23,503 nt of DNA from a virus. A program made the translations under genes and the position numbers. Numbering within the stretch: the first letter of the stretch is position 1; the number at the start of each line of letters is the position of its first letter. Shown piece by piece: positions 1-8,062 of the stretch. Location of the stretch: positions 1 to 23,503 of the IMG/VR virus record IMGVR_UViG_3300048027_000194. The stretch is one strand, 5' to 3'. The notes beneath the pieces are model-generated. The model did not search any database, was not told where the DNA came from, and saw only the letters and a list, made by a program, of their open reading frames with translations.

Positions 1-1799
1 TTAATGCACAAAATCAAATTGTAATAGGACAAGGCGCTACGGGTACTGCAAATAATCAAATTACTTTAGGTGATGCTAATGTAACGGCTCTGCGTATACC
101 GGGCTTACAGTCAGGTGCATCAGACGGAGATGTTTTAACATTTAGTTCAGGCACGGGTTTAATTACTTTAGCTGCCGCAGGTGGTGGTGGAGCAACATCA
201 TTAAATGGTCTTACTGATTGTTTAGTTGACGGAACATCAGTGTATGTCGCTGAAGTTCCTGCTGGTTTAAGTGGTAATCCAGGTAGTAATACAATATTTG
301 GAATAGATGCTGCTAATTCTTTAACAACTGGTGGATCAAATACGTATATTGGTCGTGAAGCTGGTAAAAATGCTACTACACAAACCTTTAATACAGCTGT
401 AGGTCTCGGCGCATTAACAGCTGGAGGTAGCACTAGTAGTAGTGAAACTACTGCAGTAGGTGTATACGCTGGAAGTGGGTCAACAGGAGGTAATAACGCC
501 TTTTTTGGAAAAAGCGCAGGACAAGTTTCAGGCAGTGGGTCTAGAAGTACTTATTTAGGCTATAAAGCTGGTATGTTTAATTCTTCTAATGATTCCGTAG
601 CTGTTGGTTATTTTTCACTTCAGCAAAATTCTGGCAATTCTGTTGCAATTGGTAGGCAAGCTGGAACCTCAAACACAGCTTCTGGTCACGTTTCAATGGG
701 ATACCAAGCTGGTTATTCTCAAACCTCTGGAGTAAACAATACAAACATAGGTTACCAAGCTGGATATTCTATAACAACTAACACCTCTACTACTAACGTA
801 GGGTATCAAGCGGGCTATCACAATACAAACGCTGGAACAACTAACGTTGGAACTGAAGCTGGTAAAGGTTTAACCGGTGGTTACAATACAACACTTGGAT
901 ATAGAGCTGGTTATAAAGGCGGATCTTCTCAAAGTGGTCAATACAGTGTTTATATAGGAGCTTTAGCTGCCTATGATGTGGCTGGTCAAGCGGAAAATAA
1001 CACCGCTGTTGGTGGTAGAGCAATGGAAAAAGTTTCAACAGGTAGTCAAAATACCTGTATTGGTAGAAGTTCTGGTGGTAGTGTAACAACTGGAGGGGAT
1101 AACACTTTAATAGGTTATCAAGCTGGAGATGCCATAACAACATCTACTGAAAATACTTTTATTGGTAGTGGTTCTGGAACAAGTGCAAATGCGAGTAGTA
1201 CGAATGGAAAAAATACTGGTGTAGGAAAAAGCGCATTGTCTGACTTGACTACTGGACTTAACAATACAGCTATGGGTTACAATTCTGCTCCAAGCTTATC
1301 TTCTGGCAGCAATAATGTTATGATTGGTTATCAAGCTGATGTTAGTACTGGTTCAGCATCAAATCAAAATAGCTTTGGTTATTCTGCATCTTGTAGTGGA
1401 AACAACCAAGTAACATTAGGAAATTCAAGTATTGGAACTTTAAGATGTCAAGCAACAAGTATAACGTCAGTATCAGATGAAAGAGATAAAACAGAAATAG
1501 AAGATTTAGGTTATGGCTTAGCTTTTATTGATGCTTTACAACCAAGACAGTTTGTTTGGGACAATAGAGCAGAAATTGATGGAGATGGTAATGAATATTT
1601 CAGTGCTAATAAAGGCAAAAAAGACTTTGGATTTGTAGCACAAGAAGTTAAAGAACTAGATAACGATACTTTAAGGCTAGTATATGATGAAGATCCTAAC
1701 AGGCTCGAGTTAAGCTACGGAAAACTTGTACCGATATTAGTAAAAGCAATACAAGAATTAAAAGAAGAAGTAGAAATTTTAAAATCACAAAATAATTAA
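1..1799 (+). CDS. Tail fibre/adhesin with YadA-head-like repeats and C-terminal peptidase S74 chaperone domain (5' partial)
   Basis: The reading frame is open from base 3, with fibre-like sequence (NQIVIGQGATGTANNQITLG) well upstream of the first GTG at 240. The gene is therefore cut by the window edge, and 240 is not its start. The middle is a long series of Gly/Ala/Asn-rich repeats of the form N-T-x-(I/V)-G-x-x-A-G, as in trimeric YadA-type adhesin heads and many phage fibres. The last ~110 residues match the intramolecular chaperone domain of endosialidase-type tail proteins: it starts with SDERDK, whose Ser (1473) and Lys (1488) have the five-residue spacing of the known Ser-Lys autocleavage pair, continues through FGFVAQEVKE and LSYGKLVPILVKAIQEL, and ends in a coiled coil. 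In this family the domain drives trimerisation and then cuts itself off. Inferred role: receptor binding. The next gene starts 4 bases later. Confidence 0.9.
   Translation, partial: NAQNQIVIGQGATGTANNQITLGDANVTALRIPGLQSGASDGDVLTFSSGTGLITLAAAGGGGATSLNGLTDCLVDGTSVYVAEVPAGLSGNPGSNTIFGIDAANSLTTGGSNTYIGREAGKNATTQTFNTAVGLGALTAGGSTSSSETTAVGVYAGSGSTGGNNAFFGKSAGQVSGSGSRSTYLGYKAGMFNSSNDSVAVGYFSLQQNSGNSVAIGRQAGTSNTASGHVSMGYQAGYSQTSGVNNTNIGYQAGYSITTNTSTTNVGYQAGYHNTNAGTTNVGTEAGKGLTGGYNTTLGYRAGYKGGSSQSGQYSVYIGALAAYDVAGQAENNTAVGGRAMEKVSTGSQNTCIGRSSGGSVTTGGDNTLIGYQAGDAITTSTENTFIGSGSGTSANASSTNGKNTGVGKSALSDLTTGLNNTAMGYNSAPSLSSGSNNVMIGYQADVSTGSASNQNSFGYSASCSGNNQVTLGNSSIGTLRCQATSITSVSDERDKTEIEDLGYGLAFIDALQPRQFVWDNRAEIDGDGNEYFSANKGKKDFGFVAQEVKELDNDTLRLVYDEDPNRLELSYGKLVPILVKAIQELKEEVEILKSQNN
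285..1440 (+). repeat. Array of degenerate YadA-head-like coding repeats in the fibre
   Basis: At protein level the motif (I/V/L)-G-x-x-A-G recurs throughout, often as GYQAGY or GYQAG. At DNA level, related blocks containing (A/T)A(C/T)CAAGC(T/G)GG lie near 701, 751, 801 and 1114, with a variant near 1327. Spacing and sequence vary, so this is a diverged coding repeat that builds a trimeric beta-roll and not a simple tandem DNA repeat. Confidence 0.8.
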
Positions 1800-1803
1800 A
1801 AAA

Positions 1804-2061
1804 ATGTACAAAAACGTAATTACATCAGAAAACACACCAGACAGTCACAAAGCGGTTATTGTAGGTCAAGTAGATGATCAATTAGCAGAAGCTGCAGATT
1901 CTGAAACTACAGAAGAAAAGCTGCAATGCCTAAAAGATCACTTTCTTTGGTTACTATCTAACGACTTTTACAAAGACGAATGTAGCGCTGAGCAAGTAAG
2001 TGGTATGGAATCGTATTTGCCTGCTGATTATGCAGATGGATATGAAGATCTACCTGAATAG
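1804..2061 (+). CDS. Small acidic protein of unknown function (85 aa)
   Basis: I do not recognise this gene. It encodes 85 residues, rich in Asp and Glu, with a central stretch (TTEEKLQCLKDHFLWLLSND) that looks helical and amphipathic, and an acidic C-terminus (ADYADGYEDLPE). There is no signal peptide or membrane segment. The ATG follows the fibre stop codon by 4 bases and sits behind a run of A residues, the usual leader type here, so it is probably co-transcribed with the fibre. A fibre-assembly or small virion accessory role is possible from position alone. Confidence 0.6.
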   Translation: MYKNVITSENTPDSHKAVIVGQVDDQLAEAADSETTEEKLQCLKDHFLWLLSNDFYKDECSAEQVSGMESYLPADYADGYEDLPE

Positions 2062-2122
2062 TAGATTTACTAAAACATGAGTAACTATATAAATATAAAA
2101 CAATTAACTTAAATTAAATCAA

Positions 2123-2377
2123 ATGGCAAAAATTAAAGAAAAACAATTAGAAACAATTGTTAAGTACCAAGACGAACTAACGGCAATATTAAATAATATT
2201 GGAGTTTTAGAAACGCAAAAGCATGCTTTACTACATAAAGTAGCTGAAGTTAACGAAGGCTTAGAAAAAGAAAAAGAAAAAATAGAAGAAGAGTACGGTA
2301 AGATATCTATTGATTTGAAAACAGGTGAATACACTGAAATCAAAGAAGAAGAAGACGCTCTAGAGGTAGTTGAGTAA
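2123..2377 (+). CDS. Small coiled-coil protein (84 aa), function unknown
   Basis: A highly charged protein of 84 residues. Residues 1-65 are almost entirely predicted helix with heptad-like hydrophobic spacing (LETIVKYQDELTAILNNIGV, then HALLHKVAEVNEGLEKEKEK), and the C-terminus is acidic. The ATG follows an A/T-rich leader (AACTTAAATTAAATCAA). Its stop codon overlaps the next start by one base, suggesting translational coupling. No catalytic motif is visible. It could be a small oligomerising virion or assembly protein; I cannot assign a function. Confidence 0.6.
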   Translation: MAKIKEKQLETIVKYQDELTAILNNIGVLETQKHALLHKVAEVNEGLEKEKEKIEEEYGKISIDLKTGEYTEIKEEEDALEVVE

Positions 2378-2604
2378 TGGATTCAGTTATAAGAAAAATC
2401 AGTATTGGTTCTGATTATAAAAATGAAGCTATGCATTATTCTGTTGGCCAGCAAGTATATGGTGGTCACGAAATAGCTTATATTTTATTTAACGACTCTG
2501 ATAGTTCTTATAATATACACATAAAGAAAAACAACGAGGTATTGCCATGGAAAAAATTTAATTCTAACATGGCTATATCTGTTGAGTATGATTTAGAGTA
2601 TTAA
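2377..2604 (+). CDS. Small conserved-looking phage protein (75 aa), function unknown
   Basis: A compact protein of 75 residues, probably beta-rich, with a patterned central part (GQQVYGGHEIAYILFNDSD) and a C-terminal segment, EVLPWKKFNSNMAISVEYDL. It looks like a small folded phage protein, but I cannot name it. It overlaps the upstream stop by one base (TAATG), and its own TAA overlaps the next ATG in the same way, so it belongs to a coupled run of small genes leading to the terminase. No membrane segment or cysteine is present. Confidence 0.6.
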   Translation: MDSVIRKISIGSDYKNEAMHYSVGQQVYGGHEIAYILFNDSDSSYNIHIKKNNEVLPWKKFNSNMAISVEYDLEY

Positions 2605-3209
2605 TGAAGAGTCTATACGATTTTATTGTCGAGCCAGTTGGCGATAAATACAGCAATACTGTTAACGTAGGTGATAAAAAATTAGTTGTAAATACTAAAA
2701 TTGAAAACTGGAAGTTTGTAAATAGGTTGGCTAGGGTTGTAGAAACCCCAGCCGCCTTTTCAACACCTATAAAGAAAGGTGCTATAATAATCATACATCA
2801 AAACGTGTTTAGAACGTTTTATGATATGAAAGGTGAAAAGAAAAAAAGCAGATCTTATTTTAAAAATGATCACTATTTCTGCGCAGTTGACCAAATTTAT
2901 TTATATAAAAATAAAAACACTTGGAAAACTATAAACAATAGATGCTTTGTAACACCTATAAAAAGCAAACAAGATCTAACACTAGATAAAGAGGCAAATC
3001 TTATTGGTATACTTAAATACGGTAATAAGTCCTTAGAAGCGCTTAATATAAGCCCAGGTGATCTTGTAGGATTTACTCCCAACAGTGAATGGGAGTTTTT
3101 AGTCGAAAATAAACGACTTTATTGTATGAAATCTAATGATATTGTAATTAAGTATGAATACCAAGGAAACGAAGAAGAATATAATCCAAGCTGGACAGCG
3201 AGCAGTTGA
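2604..3209 (+). CDS. Probable phage co-chaperonin with two tandem GroES-like domains
   Basis: Residues ~1-103 read as a GroES fold: an opening strand with Pro at 11 (LYDFIVEPVGD), a probable mobile loop carrying the hydrophobic tripeptide LVV at 27-29 (IVL at 25-27 in E. coli GroES), strand LARVVETP, then IKKGAIIIIHQNVF and a closing strand (AVDQIYLYK). Residues ~112-186 repeat the plan without a long loop: CFVTPIKS, SPGDLVGFTPNSEWEF, and LYCMKSNDIVIKYE, which is close to the GroES C-terminus. Phage co-chaperonins such as T4 gp31 replace host GroES so that GroEL can fold the capsid protein. That role is inferred here from the fold and from the packaging/capsid genes downstream. The start overlaps the previous stop by one base. 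Two-domain architecture is moderately sure; function is less so. Confidence 0.6.
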   Translation: MKSLYDFIVEPVGDKYSNTVNVGDKKLVVNTKIENWKFVNRLARVVETPAAFSTPIKKGAIIIIHQNVFRTFYDMKGEKKKSRSYFKNDHYFCAVDQIYLYKNKNTWKTINNRCFVTPIKSKQDLTLDKEANLIGILKYGNKSLEALNISPGDLVGFTPNSEWEFLVENKRLYCMKSNDIVIKYEYQGNEEEYNPSWTASS

Positions 3210-3432
3210 GGAGTTAATCAAGGTAGCTAAAGAAGCTATTGTTGATTCAGATGATGATATATCAGCTGACAGACTTAAAAACGCCGCAGCCACTAAAAAG
3301 CTAGCTATATTCGATGCCTTTGAAATACTTAGTCGCATTGAAGAAGAAGAAAACTTATTAAACGATAAACCAAAAGAAGTTAAAGAAGAAAGAACTTTTA
3401 AAGGTTTTGCTGAAGGTAGATCTAAGAAGTAA
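3154..3432 (+). CDS. Probable terminase small subunit (92 aa)
   Basis: A helical, charged protein of 92 residues. The central segment (SADRLKNAAATKKLAIFDAF) followed by EILSRIEEEENLL suggests a helical oligomerisation region, and the C-terminus is basic (FAEGRSKK). The assignment rests mainly on position: it lies directly before the large terminase gene and overlaps it by one base (TAATG), as small terminase subunits commonly do. Its start lies 56 bases inside the 3' end of the GroES-like gene in another frame. This is the first ATG in the frame and gives the full helical protein. Small terminases recognise viral DNA and regulate the motor. No clear DNA-binding motif is visible, so an unrelated small protein remains possible. 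Confidence 0.5.
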   Translation: MNTKETKKNIIQAGQRAVEELIKVAKEAIVDSDDDISADRLKNAAATKKLAIFDAFEILSRIEEEENLLNDKPKEVKEERTFKGFAEGRSKK

Positions 3433-5642
3433 TGTACGAACAAACATTATATAAAGTATTAAAAGATCACATAAAACCTAAGGTTTTAAATCGTATGAAC
3501 CGTTATAAAAAATGGGAGTATGGTTACAACAAAGAGCATGATATTATTGTTATAAGTAGAGACGGTATAATAGGTGATATATACGAAATACAAAACTTAA
3601 AAATAGCTTTACCTAAAGCTAAAAAAATACATAAGTTTGAAACTAATAAATGGGAGTATACGGAATACCCTAAAGTGTTAAAAAAAATAAAGTCTGTATT
3701 TGATTGGGAAGAATATCCGTTAGACTTTAAGGAAAAATGGTATGATTACATCGATAATGAGTTCGTCCGCAGGGAAGAAGGCTTTTGGTTCTATAATAAG
3801 AATGTGGCTACTTACATTACTGGTACTCACTATATGTACTTGCAGTGGTCCAAAATTGATGTTGGGCAACCAGATTTTAGGGAATCAAACAGATTATTCT
3901 ACATATTCTGGGAAGCTTGTAAGGCCGATCATAGGTCATATGGAATGTGCTACCTTAAGAATAGACGATCTGGATTCTCATTTATGGCGTCCGGGGAGTG
4001 CGTTAATATGGCAACCATATCAAGCGACTCTAGGTTTGGAATATTATCTAAATCTGGACCTGATGCGAAGAAGATGTTTACAGACAAGGTGGTACCGATA
4101 TCGGTTAATTACCCCTTCTTTTTCAAACCAATTCAGGACGGTATGGACAGGCCAAAGACAGAGCTTGCGTACAGAGTACCCGCGACAAAATACACGCGTA
4201 AGAAACTTGAAAACAACGAGACGCTACGTGAACTCGACGGGCTCGACACCACGATCGACTGGAAAAACACGGGCGACAACTCGTATGACGGTGAGAAACT
4301 CAAGCTCCTCGTCCACGATGAGAGCGGCAAGTGGGAACGTCCGACGAACATCCTCAACAACTGGAGGGTCACGAAAACCTGCTTACGATTAGGTAGTAGA
4401 ATTATAGGTAAGTGTATGATGGGTTCAACTAGTAACTCATTAGACAAAGGTGGAGACAATTTTAAAAAACTATACAATGACTCAGACGTTACGCAACGAA
4501 ATGCGAATGGACAAACTCGCTCTGGATTATATAGCTTGTTTATACCTATGGAGTGGAATTACGAAGGATACATTGATTCTTATGGACTACCTGTCTTCGA
4601 CACGCCTAAAAAACCAGTTGAAGGACCGCAAAGTGAGATAATAGATCTAGGTGTAATAGAATATTGGGATAACGAAGTAGATGGTCTTAAAAAAGATCAA
4701 GACGCTTTAAATGAATTTTATAGACAATTTCCAAGAACTACTAAACACGCTTTTAGAGATGAGTCAAAAGAGTCTTTATTTAATCTAACTAAAATCTATG
4801 AACAAATAGATTTTAACGAAGACATGCGTAATTCTATAAATATCACACAAGGTAGTTTTCAATGGCAAAACGCGGAGCAAGACACAAATGTTATATTTGT
4901 TCCAAATAAAAATGGTAGATTTAAAGTAAGCTGGGTGCCACCATCACATTTACAAAACAAGCGTTATAATAAAAACGGCACTAATTACCCAGGTAATGAT
5001 TTTATGGGTGCATTCGGATGTGATCCATATGACATATCAGGTACAGTAGATAAAAGAGGTTCTAAAGGATCTTTGCACGGTCTTACAAAGTTTTCAATGG
5101 AAGACGTACCGCCAAATCATTTTTTTTTAGAATACATAGCAAGACCTCAAACTGCTGAAACATTTTTTGAAGATGTACTCATGGCTTGTGTTTTTTATGG
5201 CATGCCAATATTAGCAGAAAATAATAAACCAAGATTATTATATTATTTTAAAAAAAGAGGTTATAGAGGCTTTTCAATGAACAGGCCTGATAGAAGATAT
5301 AATAAACTTTCTATAACAGAAAGAGAGCTAGGTGGCATACCAAACTCAAGTGAAGATATAAAGCAAGCGCACGCGTCTGCTATTGAAACCTACATAGAAA
5401 CATTCGTGGGACTGAAAGAGTCAGGTTATGGTGATATGTACTTTCAAAAAACATTAGAAGATTGGGCTAAATTCAATATAAATAATAGAACAAAGCATGA
5501 TGCTTCTATTAGTTCTGGATTAGCTTTAATGGCTTGTAACAAGCATAGATATTCTCCAGTAAACAAAATTAAATTAGAACCTGTGGATCTTGGAATAAAA
5601 AGATATGATAACAGGGGTAATTCATCAAAAATAATAAGTTAA
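3432..5642 (+). CDS. terL: Terminase large subunit (DNA packaging ATPase/nuclease)
   Basis: A 736-residue packaging motor protein. The N-terminal ATPase domain has a Walker A-like element at ~175-183 (LKNRRSGFS, with an Arg-rich variant loop) and a Walker B at ~290-297 (LKLLVHDE; Asp296, Glu297). The C-terminal half fits an RNase H-like nuclease: acidic candidates are Asp531 in GAFGCDPYD, Glu596 in ILAENNKP and Asp690 in TKHDASISSG. The motor docks on the portal, translocates DNA by ATP hydrolysis and cuts the concatemer. The gene overlaps the small subunit gene by one base, and the portal gene begins immediately after its stop. Oddity: codons ~237-316, including Walker B, are far more GC-rich than the rest, with different codon choice but an unbroken frame. 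Length is large but plausible for Bacteroidota podoviruses. Confidence 0.9.
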   Translation: MYEQTLYKVLKDHIKPKVLNRMNRYKKWEYGYNKEHDIIVISRDGIIGDIYEIQNLKIALPKAKKIHKFETNKWEYTEYPKVLKKIKSVFDWEEYPLDFKEKWYDYIDNEFVRREEGFWFYNKNVATYITGTHYMYLQWSKIDVGQPDFRESNRLFYIFWEACKADHRSYGMCYLKNRRSGFSFMASGECVNMATISSDSRFGILSKSGPDAKKMFTDKVVPISVNYPFFFKPIQDGMDRPKTELAYRVPATKYTRKKLENNETLRELDGLDTTIDWKNTGDNSYDGEKLKLLVHDESGKWERPTNILNNWRVTKTCLRLGSRIIGKCMMGSTSNSLDKGGDNFKKLYNDSDVTQRNANGQTRSGLYSLFIPMEWNYEGYIDSYGLPVFDTPKKPVEGPQSEIIDLGVIEYWDNEVDGLKKDQDALNEFYRQFPRTTKHAFRDESKESLFNLTKIYEQIDFNEDMRNSINITQGSFQWQNAEQDTNVIFVPNKNGRFKVSWVPPSHLQNKRYNKNGTNYPGNDFMGAFGCDPYDISGTVDKRGSKGSLHGLTKFSMEDVPPNHFFLEYIARPQTAETFFEDVLMACVFYGMPILAENNKPRLLYYFKKRGYRGFSMNRPDRRYNKLSITERELGGIPNSSEDIKQAHASAIETYIETFVGLKESGYGDMYFQKTLEDWAKFNINNRTKHDASISSGLALMACNKHRYSPVNKIKLEPVDLGIKRYDNRGNSSKIIS
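4141..4380 (+). other. GC-rich block with foreign codon use inside the terminase gene
   Basis: By hand count, these 240 bases are about 53% G+C (127/240), against 35% in the next 60 bases and 33% at 5161-5220. Leu codons are six CTC, two CTT, one CTA and no TTA; Asn is always AAC (7); Thr is mostly ACG (6 of 10). Flanking codons favour TTA, AAT and AGA. The 3' edge is abrupt at about 4380. The 5' side is a shoulder of about 38-45% from about 3900. The frame and Walker B motif are intact. Confidence 0.85.
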
Positions 5643-8030
5643 ATGAATATATATACTAACTCAAATAGCGCTTTTCCAAGTCAAGTAGTAAGCGATGCTG
5701 AAAAAGCAAGTTTGGAATACGGCAGCCAAGTTGCTATGGCTATTGAATATGAGTGGTTTAAATCAGGTAGAACTAATGGTAATAGATACCTAACTAACTG
5801 GAATAACTTTAACACACTAAGATTGTACGCTCGAGGAGAGCAGCCTATACAAAAATACAAAGATGAATTATCTATTAATGGTGATTTATCTTATCTTAAT
5901 TTAGACTGGAAACCAGTACCTATTTTATCAAAGTTTGTAGATATTGTAGTTAATGGTATATCGCAAAAAGCTTATGAAATAAAAGCTTACGCTCAAGATC
6001 CTAGCTCTGTTAAAAAAAGAACTTCATACGCTTCTAAGATGTATGAAGATATGTTAGCAAAAGAATATATTGAAAACATAAAAAACACATTAGGTATTGA
6101 TTTATATCAAACACCAAATCCTGACGTAATACCTGAAACAGAAGAAGAGTTAGAGCTTCATATGCAATTAGGTTATAAACAAGCTATTGAAATAGCAGAA
6201 GAAGAAGCAATATCTTCTGTTATGGCTAAAAATAAATATAACTTAGTTAGAAGAAGATTAAACATGGATTTAGCAGTATGTGGTATTGCTGCTTCTAAAA
6301 CTAATTTTAATACATCAAATGGTATAACAGTTGATTATGTAGATCCTGCATATATGGTTTATTCATATACTGAAGATCCTAATTTTGAAGATATATATTA
6401 TGTTGGAGAAGTAAAATCAATAACAATACCAGAACTTAAAAAAGAGTTTCCAAATATATCTGAAGAAGAATTAAAAAGAATACAAGCTATGCCAGGTAAC
6501 AGACAATATGTTACAGGCTGGGGTGGTTATGACGAAAATACTGTACAAGTTTTATATTTTGATTATAAAACATACCATAATCAAGTATTTAAAATAAAAC
6601 AAACAGATCAAGGATTAATGAAAGCTATTGAAAAGCCTGATACATTTAATCCGCCAGAAAGTGATATGTTTGAAAGAGTGTCTAGATCTATTGAAGTATT
6701 ATATAGCGGTGCTAAAGTTTTAGGAACTGATACATTATTAAAATGGGAACTTGCTGAAAACATGTCAAGACCTTATGCTGATACAACAAAAGTTGAAATG
6801 AATTATTCTATATGCGCGCCACGTATGTACAAAGGTAGAATTGATTCATTGGTTAGTAAGTGTATTGGCTTTGCTGATATGATTCAAATAACACATTTAA
6901 AACTGCAGCAAGTTTTATCTCGTATGGTACCAGATGGTGTATATTTAGATATGGACGGCTTAGCTGAAGTTGATCTTGGTAATGGTACTAATTATAATCC
7001 TGCCGAAGCTTTAAACATGTATTTCCAAACAGGTTCTATTGTTGGTAGATCACTTACGCAAGATGGTGAAATTAATAGAGGTAAAGTACCTATTCAAGAA
7101 TTACAAAGCAGTAGTGGTGGCGCTAAAATACAAAGTTTAATTACTACGTATCAATATTATTTACAAATGATACGTGACGTGACCGGACTTAACGAAGCAA
7201 GAGATGGTAGCTTGCCTGATCGAAATACGTTAGTTGGATTACAAAAGTTAGCAGCTACTGCTTCAAATACAGCTACTAGACATATAAATCAATCAAGTTT
7301 ATATATAACTCTTAGAATAGCTGAAAACATTGCTTTAAAAATAGCAGATGCTTTAGAGTTTCCATTAACTGCAGAGTCATTGAAAAACTCAATATCTGCT
7401 TTTAATGTTGAAACATTAAGACAAGTAGAAGATTTAAACTTACACGATTTTGGTATATTCTTAGAATTAGAACCAGACGAAGAAGAGCAAGCTAAATTAG
7501 AGGCTAATATTCAAGTTGCTTTACAATCAGGTAATATTGATTTAGATGACGCTATAGATTTACGTCAAATAAAAAATATTAAACTTGCTAATCAAATGCT
7601 TAAAATTAAGCGTAAGAAAAAGCAAAAACAAGATATGCTTACTCAGCAGTCTAATATACAAGCTCAAGCAGCTGCTCAAGCTGAAACTGCTGAAAAAACA
7701 GCTATGGCTGAAGTACAAAAGCAAGAAGCAATATCAGGATCTAAGGTTCAATACGAGCAGGCTAGAACTGAAATGGAAATTAAAAAAATGGAAATACAGT
7801 CTCAGCTTGACCAACAAAAAATGCAAATGCAACATCAGTTTGACATGCAATTAAAGCAGATGGAAACTCAAATGCAAACGCAAAAAGAAAATCAAAAAGA
7901 AGATAGAAAAGACAAGCGTATAAAAATTGAAGGTACGCAACAGAGTGAAATGATAAGCCAAAGAAAAAATGATGGTATACCTTTAAACTTTGAACAACAA
8001 TCGGAGCAAGGCGCACAAGCGTTTATGTAA
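5643..8030 (+). CDS. Portal protein with long Gln/Met-rich C-terminal tail
   Basis: A 795-residue protein placed immediately after the large terminase gene. The N-terminal region contains a portal-like stretch (FNTLRLYARGEQPIQKYKDE, then LNLDWKPVPILSKFVDIVVN), followed by long alpha/beta regions and a helical crown (MIRDVTGLNEARDG, LVGLQKLAATASNTATRHIN). This fits the dodecameric portal through which DNA enters and leaves the capsid. From about residue 656 the sequence becomes basic, then rich in Gln, Met and Lys, with a probable coiled coil at ~710-750 and a polar end. This tail probably projects into the head or contacts scaffold or internal proteins (inference). The start ATG directly follows the terminase stop and has an A-rich leader with no Shine-Dalgarno sequence. 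Identification rests on position, length and sequence character. Confidence 0.8.
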   Translation: MNIYTNSNSAFPSQVVSDAEKASLEYGSQVAMAIEYEWFKSGRTNGNRYLTNWNNFNTLRLYARGEQPIQKYKDELSINGDLSYLNLDWKPVPILSKFVDIVVNGISQKAYEIKAYAQDPSSVKKRTSYASKMYEDMLAKEYIENIKNTLGIDLYQTPNPDVIPETEEELELHMQLGYKQAIEIAEEEAISSVMAKNKYNLVRRRLNMDLAVCGIAASKTNFNTSNGITVDYVDPAYMVYSYTEDPNFEDIYYVGEVKSITIPELKKEFPNISEEELKRIQAMPGNRQYVTGWGGYDENTVQVLYFDYKTYHNQVFKIKQTDQGLMKAIEKPDTFNPPESDMFERVSRSIEVLYSGAKVLGTDTLLKWELAENMSRPYADTTKVEMNYSICAPRMYKGRIDSLVSKCIGFADMIQITHLKLQQVLSRMVPDGVYLDMDGLAEVDLGNGTNYNPAEALNMYFQTGSIVGRSLTQDGEINRGKVPIQELQSSSGGAKIQSLITTYQYYLQMIRDVTGLNEARDGSLPDRNTLVGLQKLAATASNTATRHINQSSLYITLRIAENIALKIADALEFPLTAESLKNSISAFNVETLRQVEDLNLHDFGIFLELEPDEEEQAKLEANIQVALQSGNIDLDDAIDLRQIKNIKLANQMLKIKRKKKQKQDMLTQQSNIQAQAAAQAETAEKTAMAEVQKQEAISGSKVQYEQARTEMEIKKMEIQSQLDQQKMQMQHQFDMQLKQMETQMQTQKENQKEDRKDKRIKIEGTQQSEMISQRKNDGIPLNFEQQSEQGAQAFM

Positions 8031-8043
8031 ATGTTTATTTAAT

Positions 8044-8062
8044 TATTTAATTATATTATATT
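8044..8062 (+). promoter_or_regulatory. AT-rich leader element (copy 1), abutting the scaffold start codon
   Basis: The 19 bases immediately before the ATG at 8063 read TATTTAATTATATTATATT. The same sequence with one change lies directly before the ATG at 10805. No other start I inspected in the window has it. Adjacency to the ATG suggests a translation-initiation leader, or the -10 part of a promoter giving a very short 5' UTR. Which one cannot be decided from sequence. Confidence 0.4.

Noticed and set aside
240-242. GTG at 240 as start of the fibre gene
   Set aside because: The frame is open from base 3 with continuous fibre-like repeat sequence upstream, so the gene begins before the window.
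841-1143. Minus-strand open frame opposite the fibre repeats
   Set aside because: Leu/Tyr/His-rich product created by the antisense of a repetitive Gly/Ala/Asn coding sequence; no leader or neighbours on that strand.
697-1340. CRISPR-like array suggested by repeated TATCAAGC blocks
   Set aside because: Repeats are in frame, diverged, unequally spaced and encode the GYQAG motif; they are fibre protein repeats.
2077-2112. Short ATG frame of 11 codons in the gap between the 85-aa and 84-aa genes
   Set aside because: Too short and without coding character; the gap looks like an ordinary AT-rich leader.
3742-4392. Open frame of 216 codons on the + strand within the terminase gene
   Set aside because: It overlaps a clear terminase coding sequence in another frame, and its product is Arg/Ser/Thr-rich with no fold. 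The GC-rich block removes stop codons from other frames, which explains its length. The minus-strand frame at 4133-4477 has the same cause.
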